Assembly: GCA_903838675.1 (NCBI GenBank)
Contig: CAILZI010000084.1
Location: 20,873 to 84,872 of the forward strand
DNA length: 64,000 nt
Reading direction: 5' to 3'
DNA from: an uncultured Verrucomicrobiota bacterium
GTDB lineage: Bacteria > Verrucomicrobiota > Verrucomicrobiia > Verrucomicrobiales > Verrucomicrobiaceae
In this document: piece by piece, positions 1 to 7,767 of the stretch
Numbering within the stretch: the first letter of the stretch is position 1
Layout: every line of letters begins with the position of its first letter
Notes under the pieces: model-generated
Databases searched by the model: none
Told to the model about the DNA's origin: nothing
The model's input: the letters and a program-made list of their open reading frames with translations, nothing else
Translations under genes and position numbers: made by a program

Positions 1-108
1 GATAGACGAATCTCTGGAACGGAAGAGCGCACGATGTCACAACCTACGAGGCCAGGACGACGATCTTGCGACAGCCAGTCAATTCAGAGCCGCAGCAACT
101 CGCTCCGC

Positions 109-1230
109 CTATTTCCTCTTTCGGATCCGCGCCGGCGACATCCACTCATTATAGAGCTCGGATTTGCCGTCGTAGCTGCACTCATGCATGTTTTCAAACG
201 CATCAATCACCCGGCCCGGCAGCCACTCCTTGTCGGCATTTTGGATCTGCACCTTTGCCCCCGCTTTGTATGTCGGGTATTCATATTCGCGCACCTTGGC
301 CGCAGGCACCCAGGCTCGTTTTGAGTAGAGACTTTTATCGGTGAAGTGCACACGCATTTTTGCCGGCTCGTCGTTCTCGTCCATCACCACATCCACCACT
401 TCGGCCTTGTCCCACTCATCTCCGTTTTTGGCTTCCACCAGGTTGCCTATGCCATCCTTGGCCGGTCGGTCGGTCTTTGAAAGCACCAGTGTGTCATCAA
501 ACGTTCCGGTGGTGGTATGGAGCGGTTTTCCCTCCGCCACAAAAGCCATGTAGTGTACGGCAAAGTCACACAGCTCGGAAAAGCTCACACTGTTGGACGC
601 ATCGGCATCCATTGCCACGTCACCTGACCATGCACGGATCAGCAGATCGTTGAAACGCCACCCGCTGTAGGCAAGGTTGGCGGAGCCCGTCGTGCTCAGC
701 GCACCGAACGAGATATGCGACTTCGTGCGCGCTTCGATCATGTCCACAAAACCTCCCGAGTAGCAGCAGTCAGAGAACAAAATGGCCTGCGATCCATGGA
801 AGTTGCTCTCGATCTTGTTCATCAGCCACTCGATGGGAATGGAGCCGTTGAACGTGTAAAACGTGTGTTTCCCCGTTTCGGGGTCGTAGCCACCATGGCT
901 GCTGAAGTAGCAGATGAGAGTCTCCTCCTCGGTGCTCTCATCCAGAAACAGCGGAAAGGACTCCGTGATCGTTTCCTTCGTCGCCTCGCCATCCTTGAGG
1001 TAGAGGATTTGATCCTCCCTCACCCCGCGCTTGATCAGCAGTTTCACCAGCGGATCATCCAGGCGGTCATGCATGGTAAAGGAGGATGTTTCTGGCGTTT
1101 CACCCTCAAACATCGCCATGCTGAACACCACCAGCCGCGTGTTCTCAGGAATCCAGTGCGGTGCCTTGGCCGCAGCATTCAAAAGCCCGCAGGCGAGCCA
1201 TCCAACAATCATGAGAAGCCGGGCATTCAT
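109..1230 (-). CDS. Secreted caspase-like (peptidase C14) protein with C-terminal Tudor/agenet-like repeats
   Basis: Predicted exported cysteine peptidase. Residues 1-23 form a signal peptide ending AAAKA. A caspase fold follows, with the catalytic His in SSHGGYD (about residue 112) and Cys in DCCYSGGF (about residue 156), matching the family HG and DxCxSG motifs. After about residue 255 come two small beta-barrel-like units; the last ends YNEWMSPARIRKRK, like Tudor/agenet folds. An upstream GTG at 1248 would add six residues; the ATG at 1230 puts the signal peptide at the N-terminus. It is divergent from the dimethylformamidase-like gene. The substrate is unknown; caspase homologues usually prefer basic P1 residues. 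The fold call is from motifs only. Confidence 0.75.
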   Translation of the reverse strand: MNARLLMIVGWLACGLLNAAAKAPHWIPENTRLVVFSMAMFEGETPETSSFTMHDRLDDPLVKLLIKRGVREDQILYLKDGEATKETITESFPLFLDESTEEETLICYFSSHGGYDPETGKHTFYTFNGSIPIEWLMNKIESNFHGSQAILFSDCCYSGGFVDMIEARTKSHISFGALSTTGSANLAYSGWRFNDLLIRAWSGDVAMDADASNSVSFSELCDFAVHYMAFVAEGKPLHTTTGTFDDTLVLSKTDRPAKDGIGNLVEAKNGDEWDKAEVVDVVMDENDEPAKMRVHFTDKSLYSKRAWVPAAKVREYEYPTYKAGAKVQIQNADKEWLPGRVIDAFENMHECSYDGKSELYNEWMSPARIRKRK

Positions 1231-1356
1231 TCCGAAAGGATGACACACCCAGGTCGGCGGCTCCAGTCACACCTTCATTAAAAGATGCGCTAAAAGCTCC
1301 CCTGGCTCTCTCAACACGCCGCTAAACATGCGCCTCAGCCTCCGTATGCCTTCATC

Positions 1357-2865
1357 ATGGATCGCCGAGACTTCATCAAGACCACCAGCGCCGCCGCTGC
1401 TTTGACGGGCGCACGCAAAGTTCTGTCCGCACCCGCTGCCAAACGTCAGCCCGGCCTCATCAAAACCGAAAACGCCAGACCCGGCGCGAGTTTCCAGCTC
1501 ACGCGCATGCGGCCGGATGACTCCAAATCCTACCGCACCTCGCTCATCGAAGGCTACTGCTCGCGCCAGTCGGTCAAAGCCGGCGAAAAACTCGACATCT
1601 TTGTCAGCACCAAGCCGGCGGCCAAGTTCACCATCGACCTCTTCCGCATGGGCTACTACGACGGCGCCGGCTCGCGCCTGATGACCACCCTCGGCCCCTT
1701 CGAAGGCAAAGTGCAACCCGTGCCCGAAATGGCCGACAAGCGTCTGCGCGAGTGCCAGTGGGAATCCTCCACCACCCTCACCATTCCCGCCGACTGGCCC
1801 AGCGGTGTCTATCTCGGCCGGCTCTCCACCGTTCCTGAAGCCGCCGAAAAACCCTATTGGCAGAGCTACATCATCTTCATCGTCACCGACGACCGCCCCG
1901 CCGACATCCTCTTTCAATGCAGCGACAACACCTGGCAGGCCTACAATCGCTGGCCCGTCAATGAATCCCTCTACACCGATCCCCGCGCCGCCCACGCCCC
2001 CGGTGTCAGTGTCAGCTTTGACCGCCCTTACGGCAAGTACGTGCAGATCTTCGACAACCCTCAAAGCATGGGCAGTGGCGAGTTCCTCCTCTGGGAATAC
2101 CCGCTCTGCTACTGGCTCGAAAAAGAAGGCTACGACGTCACCTACTGCTCCAACGTCGACAACCTCAATCCTGCCAACCTCGCCCGCGTCAAAACCATGA
2201 TCAGCGTCGGTCACGACGAATACTGGGACATGCGCCAATACACCAACGTCAAACAGGCCATCGAGAATGGCCTCAGCGTCCTCTGGCTCTCCGCCAACGA
2301 CGTCTACATGGTCACCCCCTTCACCCCGAATGCGAATGGCGCAGTCCATCGCCGTCTCACCCGCGAAACCTGTTACGGCGAATTCCGCGAGGAAGAAAAA
2401 GAAGCCTACTCCAAAGTCCTCGGCCCCTTCGAAAATCCCGGCCCGGATGAACGCGACATCATCGGCGCACGCACCACCGTCCCCTTCAACGGCGGCGGCG
2501 ACTGGACCTGCGCCAAGCCCGATCACTGGCTCTTCTCAGGCACCGGCATGAAGCAGGGCGACAGCATCCCCGGCCTCGTCGGCTGGGAATTCCACGGCGA
2601 TCCCGACACCGCCCGCCCCGGCCTCGAAGTCGTCGCCGAAGGCAACGTCTGGGCCGGTGGCACCCGCCTCGGCAAATACGCCGCCACCCTCTACGAAGGA
2701 CCCAAGAAAAACATCGTCTTCAACGCCACCACCATCTTCTGGTCTCAGGGCCTCAGCGATCCCCCCGGCCACATGATCCCCTGGAGCCACTTCTCCCGCC
2801 CTCACGGCCCCGACGCCCGCGTCCAACGCATCACGCAAAACGCCTTGAAGCGCGCTCTGGCATGA
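1357..2865 (+). CDS. N,N-dimethylformamidase large-subunit-like protein, Tat-exported
   Basis: The 502-residue protein starts with a twin-arginine signal (RRDFIKTTSAAAALTG). The rest matches the C-terminal domain of the dimethylformamidase beta subunit family, with conserved stretches such as FRMGYYDG, CSDNTWQAYNRWP, DRPYGKY, SVGHDEYWD and a C-terminal NATTIFWSQGL. In the characterised enzyme this subunit carries a mononuclear iron site for amide hydrolysis. No small subunit is encoded nearby, so the substrate cannot be assigned; PVC and Acidobacteria genomes carry many such paralogues. The stop codon overlaps the start of the next gene (ATGA), implying translational coupling. Confidence 0.8.
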   Translation: MDRRDFIKTTSAAAALTGARKVLSAPAAKRQPGLIKTENARPGASFQLTRMRPDDSKSYRTSLIEGYCSRQSVKAGEKLDIFVSTKPAAKFTIDLFRMGYYDGAGSRLMTTLGPFEGKVQPVPEMADKRLRECQWESSTTLTIPADWPSGVYLGRLSTVPEAAEKPYWQSYIIFIVTDDRPADILFQCSDNTWQAYNRWPVNESLYTDPRAAHAPGVSVSFDRPYGKYVQIFDNPQSMGSGEFLLWEYPLCYWLEKEGYDVTYCSNVDNLNPANLARVKTMISVGHDEYWDMRQYTNVKQAIENGLSVLWLSANDVYMVTPFTPNANGAVHRRLTRETCYGEFREEEKEAYSKVLGPFENPGPDERDIIGARTTVPFNGGGDWTCAKPDHWLFSGTGMKQGDSIPGLVGWEFHGDPDTARPGLEVVAEGNVWAGGTRLGKYAATLYEGPKKNIVFNATTIFWSQGLSDPPGHMIPWSHFSRPHGPDARVQRITQNALKRALA

Positions 2866-3233
2866 GATGGCAGCTTGCCATAAAACGAGCTCTGGAAATG
2901 GCCGCTTGGACCTTGGCCCCTGTCGCCGCTCTAGGTGCTCATCATGCCGCCCGGTTGAAATTTGCATTCCTCCAGCAGCACCAGTTTGTCATCGCCAATG
3001 TCGATGACCGAACCCTTCGTGCGGAGCACATCTGGCAGCAGACTGATCAGCATTATTATGGCTTGCTGTGCATGGCCGCCTTTCTGATCCCTGTCTTATG
3101 CTGCCTCATTCAGCACCTTGGCCTTCGCTGGTGGTGGCACGCTTTCATAGGCATCGTCGTCTGCGCCCCAGTCCTGTGGTATACCTCCGTTGCCTTGTAT
3201 CTATTCGGAAGGGTGATCACGCAGGCACCTTGA
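2862..3233 (+). CDS. Small hypothetical membrane protein
   Basis: A 123-residue protein starting in a 4-base overlap with the preceding gene. A hydrophobic N-terminal segment (about residues 8-26), a polar loop rich in Gln and His, then two hydrophobic segments (about 68-86 and 92-115) suggest an inner-membrane protein with two or three spans. No family is recognised. The overlap with the dimethylformamidase-like gene is the main support that it is real. Confidence 0.55.
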   Translation: MRWQLAIKRALEMAAWTLAPVAALGAHHAARLKFAFLQQHQFVIANVDDRTLRAEHIWQQTDQHYYGLLCMAAFLIPVLCCLIQHLGLRWWWHAFIGIVVCAPVLWYTSVALYLFGRVITQAP

Positions 3234-3311
3234 TCCAGTTATTCCGTTTTGACCTTCTTTCCCAAACTTCGCGCAGCTGCATTGGGGGCGCGTGTGCCCA
3301 CTGCAAGGTAG

Positions 3312-3333
3312 GGCGGCTTGTCCTCAAGCCGCC
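3312..3333 (+). repeat. REP-like hairpin, set B
   Basis: GTAG is followed directly by a 9-bp stem (GGCGGCTTG / CAAGCCGCC) closing a TCCT loop. Related copies at 9822-9843 (inverted), 9883-9903 and 30282-30303 have different stems that still pair. It lies in the 398-base gap 3234-3631 together with one copy of the S element; nothing else was seen there. Confidence 0.75.
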
Positions 3334-3414
3334 TCCGAACGTCTCCTCGCGCTCTATTTGCCCATCGTTTTTTCGGGCATGCCCTCTCACTTTCCCCACT
3401 GCGCTCTGCCACAC

Positions 3415-3552
3415 ACCAGCTCCAACGGAGCTGCGTATCATAGCGAAGGGTTGCCGAGCCTTGGCGAGGCTAACCTGGTAGCTCACGGTGAGTCCAATCT
3501 GGGAAGCAAACCCAGAACACCGCTGAACATAACGTCAACCAGCAGCGTCTGC
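3415..3552 (+). repeat. S element, copy 1 (about 140-nt structured dispersed repeat)
   Basis: One of four copies (others at 16179, 30408 and 53571). Order of parts: 5' hairpin AGCTCC-AAC-GGAGCT, a long stem-loop, the conserved stretch GGGAAGCAAACCC, and a 3' box containing CAGCAGCGTCTGC. The 5' hairpin differs from the other copies by a paired change (C:G to T:A). Flanking sequence shared with copy 3 suggests the element starts about 15 bases further upstream. Confidence 0.7.
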
Positions 3553-3631
3553 AAAAAGCTCCGCCGCACATCGCTCACGAACAAGCAATACCTTCTTATT
3601 TCCCATCCCTCACGATCAATGCCCTCCCACC

Positions 3632-4747
3632 TCACTCAAACACAATCAAACTCCGCGCCACCTCACCCCTCTGCAGCGCATCATACGCTTCATTGATGCC
3701 CTCCAGCGGATACCGCTTCGTCACCAGCTCATCCAGCATCAGTCGGCCCGACTGATGCATCCCAATCAGCAGCAGCAGATCCGTGCGCGGCTGCGTGCTG
3801 CCATACAGGCTTCCCCGCAGCGTCTTCTCCGCATACACCAGCTGGTTCACATTGATCGACGCCCGATCCGCCGCGCTCGTGATCCCCACCATCACGCACA
3901 TGCCGCCCTTCTTCGTCGCATCAAACGCCTGCTCCGCCGTCTTCCCGGAACCGAACGCCTCAAACGCATAGTCCACACCCTTGCCATCGGTCAGGTCCTT
4001 GATCGCCTGTACTGGATCACCCGCGTTGGCATCCACATAATCCGTCGCACCAAACTGCCGTGCATCGCCTTCTTTGCGGCTGAATTTGTCCACCGCGATG
4101 ATCTGCCGCGCTCCCGCCATGCGGGCTCCCTGCACAATGTTCAAGCCGATCCCGCCGCAACCGATCACCGCCACCGTACTGTCCGGCTGCACCTTCGCTG
4201 CACGTTCCACCGCGCCCACACCCGTGATCACACCACAGCCAATCAGCGCCGCTTTCTCAAACGAAAACTCCTTCGGAATCTTCACCACCGAAGCCTGCGG
4301 CATCGTCGCCAGCGAGGAGAAGGCCGAGACCCCCGCGTAATGCCGGATGCTCTCACCGGCCGAATTCTGAAAGCGCGTCGTGCCATCAGGCATCAGCCCG
4401 GTAAATCGCATCGCCGTGCCCATGTCACACAGCGCCGGGCGCCCGCTGCTGCAGTACTCACATTTCCCGCACGAGCCACGCCACACGAGGATCACATGGT
4501 CACCCACCTCCACTGCAGTCACCCCTTCACCCACGGCTTCGATCACACCGCTGCCCTCATGCCCGAGGATGATCGGCATCGGCATGGAAAGGTCTCCCTT
4601 CATCACATGCAGGTCGCTGTGGCACACACCCGCAGCCTTCATCCGTACCGTCACTTCACCCGCCTGCGGCGGCATCACGCGCACCTCTTCAATGCGCAGA
4701 GGTTGCTTGGCTTCATACAAAACGGCGGCTGGGGCGAGGGTGAACAT
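3632..4747 (-). CDS. Zinc-dependent alcohol dehydrogenase (medium-chain family)
   Basis: A 371-residue member of the medium-chain dehydrogenase/reductase family, oxidising an alcohol or reducing an aldehyde with a nicotinamide cofactor. Catalytic zinc ligands are visible as CHSD, GHEG and the Cys of IGCGV. The structural zinc site is the four-cysteine lobe CGKCEYCSSGRPALC. The nucleotide-binding Rossmann motif is VIGCGGIGLN. The layout resembles class III or NDMA-dependent enzymes, but the substrate cannot be fixed. The ATG at 4747 was chosen because upstream codons have no homology-like features. It stands alone between a repeat-rich gap and a divergently read exported protein. Confidence 0.9.
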   Translation of the reverse strand: MFTLAPAAVLYEAKQPLRIEEVRVMPPQAGEVTVRMKAAGVCHSDLHVMKGDLSMPMPIILGHEGSGVIEAVGEGVTAVEVGDHVILVWRGSCGKCEYCSSGRPALCDMGTAMRFTGLMPDGTTRFQNSAGESIRHYAGVSAFSSLATMPQASVVKIPKEFSFEKAALIGCGVITGVGAVERAAKVQPDSTVAVIGCGGIGLNIVQGARMAGARQIIAVDKFSRKEGDARQFGATDYVDANAGDPVQAIKDLTDGKGVDYAFEAFGSGKTAEQAFDATKKGGMCVMVGITSAADRASINVNQLVYAEKTLRGSLYGSTQPRTDLLLLIGMHQSGRLMLDELVTKRYPLEGINEAYDALQRGEVARSLIVFE

Positions 4748-4898
4748 GGCGGGATGAGAGACCATTCAGGCGTTCGGGCAAGCGATACGTTGGAGGACTT
4801 GATGTCTGGCGGAACAGCTTGCTTTGGCTTTGCCCCGCATGAGATTGCCACTCAAACCCACCGCTTCCTGGTGGGCGAAACTCATCGACCCACACATT

Positions 4899-5408
4899 AT
4901 GAAACGCGCGCTCTTCCTCTTTGCCGGTCTTCTCACTCTTTCTCTTCTCCCGGCTTTCGGAGCCGATGAGACAACCTTCCCCGCCAAAACCCCCGTCCTC
5001 AAATACGTGGTGCCAGAAAAATGGACGAGCGAGGTGGACCCCAAGGATGGCAGCATCTCCATCAACTCCGATGACCAGCGGGTTTCGATCAATTTCGGCG
5101 AAACGGAGGCTGAGGCTTCCATGGAAATCTTCAAAATCATGCTCCCGGCGATGGTGAAAGAATTCAAGGATGCCAAGGAAGTGGATCCTCCGAAAGAGAT
5201 GACCTCGGACGGCCTTACGGGTTTCACTTCCACCTACACCGGAACCGTTGACGACAGCCCCGTTGTCATCAACATGGTCCTCTTCAAAGCTGGCGCAGGC
5301 CGCTCGATCATTGCCAACTTCATCTTGGAAAACCCGTCCACTCTGCCAAAAGAGCAGGGCGAAAAGTTTGAGGCCTTCATGAAGTCGCTCAAAGGCGTCG
5401 ATAAGTGA
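4899..5408 (+). CDS. Small exported protein of unknown function
   Basis: Starting at the ATG at 4899 (an in-frame start at 4824 would bury the signal) gives a 169-residue protein. It begins MKRALFLFAGLLTLSLLPAFGA, a clear signal peptide. The mature part resembles small periplasmic proteins with an amphipathic beta-rich fold, including NFGETEAEASMEIFKIM and a closing FEAFMKSLK helix. No catalytic motif or recognised family is visible. It is read away from the alcohol dehydrogenase and precedes the SGNH-like gene by about 150 bases. Confidence 0.7.
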   Translation: MKRALFLFAGLLTLSLLPAFGADETTFPAKTPVLKYVVPEKWTSEVDPKDGSISINSDDQRVSINFGETEAEASMEIFKIMLPAMVKEFKDAKEVDPPKEMTSDGLTGFTSTYTGTVDDSPVVINMVLFKAGAGRSIIANFILENPSTLPKEQGEKFEAFMKSLKGVDK

Positions 5409-5455
5409 CAGATCACGGCTGAAATTCTGTCCTCTAATACGGGGAATTCGGCGCT

Positions 5456-5474
5456 GGGCGGCTCCCTGCCGCCC
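5456..5474 (+). repeat. Short GC-rich hairpin with TCCCT loop
   Basis: GGGCGGC and GCCGCCC pair around TCCCT just after the preceding gene. It lacks a following T-run, so a repeat hairpin is as likely as a terminator. The loop is like the dispersed hairpins elsewhere in the window. Confidence 0.4.
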
Positions 5475-5555
5475 TTGCGCATTATCGTTGGCAGATCATT
5501 CATCACTCCACTCCCCGGTTGCAGGCATCGCCGGTCTCGCTGAGATAGCGTCCGC

Positions 5556-7754
5556 ATGTTTTTCAACCGCAAGACATTCCTCCACCTCGGCGCTCTGGCG
5601 TTGCTGGGCGTGTCCAGTCTCCGGGCCCAGGCTCCGGCGGCCCAGGCACCTGCTGCACCGGTGACGGCTGCCCCCGTGCCTGCTGCTGCACCTTTGCCGG
5701 ATTTGCCTGCACTGCAGGCTCAGGCGCTTGCCATTGAGGCAAAGCTGCCTTCGCCAGTCGTGCAGCCACAGACCTATTTCGATCTTTCGCCTGTGCAGCG
5801 GGATCGCTGGCGGAAGTTTCTCCCGCAGACGCTGTTGAAGCTCACACGGCGTGAACGTGTCCAGATTGTGCTGCTGGGAGATGCAATTCTCGATGGGGTG
5901 AAGGTCGAAGCAGGCGAAGATCCGGTGCTGAAAAGCTTTGCCGGTGTGTTTGCTAAAATGCTGGCGGCACAGTTTTACTACACCGGCGGCGTACGTGTCG
6001 TGCGGCCTGGTGGCAAATTGCGCGCCAAGGAGTCCATGGTCATGGGACCGGAGATTTTGATTCAGCCGGTGCCCACCTCCAGCATCATGTCGGCCCCCTC
6101 CGCGCTTGCCACGTCCTGCATGCAAAGCCAGCCGGATGTCGTTCTTCTGGCGCAGGGCTTGGAAGATGGCCTCGCGGGTGTCACCTCGGCGGATGTGGCA
6201 GCGGCGTTTCGCAGCCTGCTGGACACCGCACGCATCAAACACCTCGAAGTCATCGTCGCTGGGCCCATTCCGCAGGCCGCCGATCCGGAGGAGGCCAGCC
6301 TGGCCCTCACCCGTGGACCCACCAGCGTGCTCCGCGAGGCCTGTGCAAAGGCGAATGTCCTTTTCTCGGACCTGGGTGATTTGTCGCGGCTGCTCGAAAC
6401 ACCTCCCGGTGCAAAAGGGGCCGATCAAGTTTTTCCGGCACTGATGCAGGAGTATCAAAGTCTCCTGAACCTCCTCCCTTCCGGGGGCGTGATGACTCCA
6501 ACGACGGCCATGCACGCGGAAATGGGCCGTATCTTGTACCAGGATTTGATGCAGGGCTCTCCCTCAGTCCCGTGGAAGATCACCGCCTCCAAGGCAACAC
6601 TGGCAGGCCAGGGCCAGCTGACGCTTGAGTTTGAACTGGCCAGCACACGACGCGAACCCCTTGCCTTGACTCTGCTGCCGCTGGTGCCCGCCGGTTTAAA
6701 GCCCAAGTACGCAAATCCCGAAATCCTTTTGGCGGCTGGCGCGAAGCAAACCGTGCAGGTGAATTATGCCATCACAGACACCCGCCAGCTCCCTCTGACA
6801 GATGGCGTAATGCGTTTGCCAGTGCTCGTGATCGCGGGCAAACAGTCTCGCATTGAAGACATCGCAGTGCCGCTTCAGCCCTTCAGCATCACCTGGAACT
6901 CACGCACCGCCTTCAATCAGGAAACAGACTTTTCGCCTGAACTCGAAATCGAAAACAGCACGGGGGCCAGTCTCTCCGCAGCATGGGAGTCGGAGTGGGC
7001 TGGGAATCCGCAGCAGGGCAAGGTCGCCCTTGATGCCGATGGTTCGGAAGTGCTCAAGCTGGCGCTGCCGCTGCCAGCAGACGGGAAAGCGCCACTGCGC
7101 CGGGTATTGCCCTTGAAACTGGCCTTGAGCTCCAATGGAGTGCGGCAGATTTTTGACCGCGACATTGAAATCACTCGCAACATGGGGCTCAAAGAATCGG
7201 TGCCCTTGAGTGCTGTGGATGGTCAGCAGAGCGCCGTGACACTGCGCGCGGATGCTGATGGCATGAAGCTCTTCCTCACCCTCGATCTGACCGGGGTCAG
7301 TCTCATGGACGACTCTTCTGGCAAGGCCTTTGAACTCCTGCTGAACATCGACGCACGCAGCTATGGCGAGCGACTCACGCCGGGTGCCACGGCGGCGCTG
7401 CGCATCACAGGCAAAGCGGCCGATGGTGATGCCGTGGTTGATCCCATCGCTCCCTGGGCCTTTGGCAGCGGGTATGGGGCGGTGTTTGAGCCAAAAGAAA
7501 TCCACGCATCACTCACCAGTTCCGCAGGGGGGGGGCGCAGGCTCACGATCACTCTGCCGCAAAGCTATTTCTACCGCCATGAATGGGCTCTCGGCAATGG
7601 CAACAGCCAGTTGGGCCTCAACGTTCGCCTCAACGGCGGTGGGCGTGACTATTTCCTCACTCGCAGCAGGCGTCAGGGCGATGATGCGGAGAGTCTGAGC
7701 GTTTTGGAACTTACCGATAAACCCACGCAGCGCTGGACGGTGCGCGTGGAGTAG
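5556..7754 (+). CDS. Large exported protein with degenerate SGNH-hydrolase-like domain
   Basis: A 732-residue protein with a signal peptide (to about residue 24), an Ala/Pro-rich linker (about 25-50) and a domain at about 100-345 shaped like an SGNH/GDSL hydrolase: the first block reads LLGDAILDG and a His-containing block VMTPTTAMHAEMGR closes the domain. The nucleophile Ser of GDS is Ala here, so it is probably catalytically dead or uses another residue. The remaining half is predicted beta-sandwich (Ig/CARDB-like) without catalytic motifs. It is 13 bases upstream of the ABC exporter gene and may be co-transcribed with it. The domain call rests on motif spacing only. Confidence 0.6.
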   Translation: MFFNRKTFLHLGALALLGVSSLRAQAPAAQAPAAPVTAAPVPAAAPLPDLPALQAQALAIEAKLPSPVVQPQTYFDLSPVQRDRWRKFLPQTLLKLTRRERVQIVLLGDAILDGVKVEAGEDPVLKSFAGVFAKMLAAQFYYTGGVRVVRPGGKLRAKESMVMGPEILIQPVPTSSIMSAPSALATSCMQSQPDVVLLAQGLEDGLAGVTSADVAAAFRSLLDTARIKHLEVIVAGPIPQAADPEEASLALTRGPTSVLREACAKANVLFSDLGDLSRLLETPPGAKGADQVFPALMQEYQSLLNLLPSGGVMTPTTAMHAEMGRILYQDLMQGSPSVPWKITASKATLAGQGQLTLEFELASTRREPLALTLLPLVPAGLKPKYANPEILLAAGAKQTVQVNYAITDTRQLPLTDGVMRLPVLVIAGKQSRIEDIAVPLQPFSITWNSRTAFNQETDFSPELEIENSTGASLSAAWESEWAGNPQQGKVALDADGSEVLKLALPLPADGKAPLRRVLPLKLALSSNGVRQIFDRDIEITRNMGLKESVPLSAVDGQQSAVTLRADADGMKLFLTLDLTGVSLMDDSSGKAFELLLNIDARSYGERLTPGATAALRITGKAADGDAVVDPIAPWAFGSGYGAVFEPKEIHASLTSSAGGGRRLTITLPQSYFYRHEWALGNGNSQLGLNVRLNGGGRDYFLTRSRRQGDDAESLSVLELTDKPTQRWTVRVE

Positions 7755-7767
7755 AAGAAAAAAGAAC

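Noticed and set aside
1..108. Possible coding sequence at the left edge
   Set aside because: Short frames there have no motif, and the caspase-like gene ends at 109; no feature could be supported.
5456..5474. Intrinsic terminator
   Set aside because: No T-run follows the stem, so it was listed only as a hairpin.
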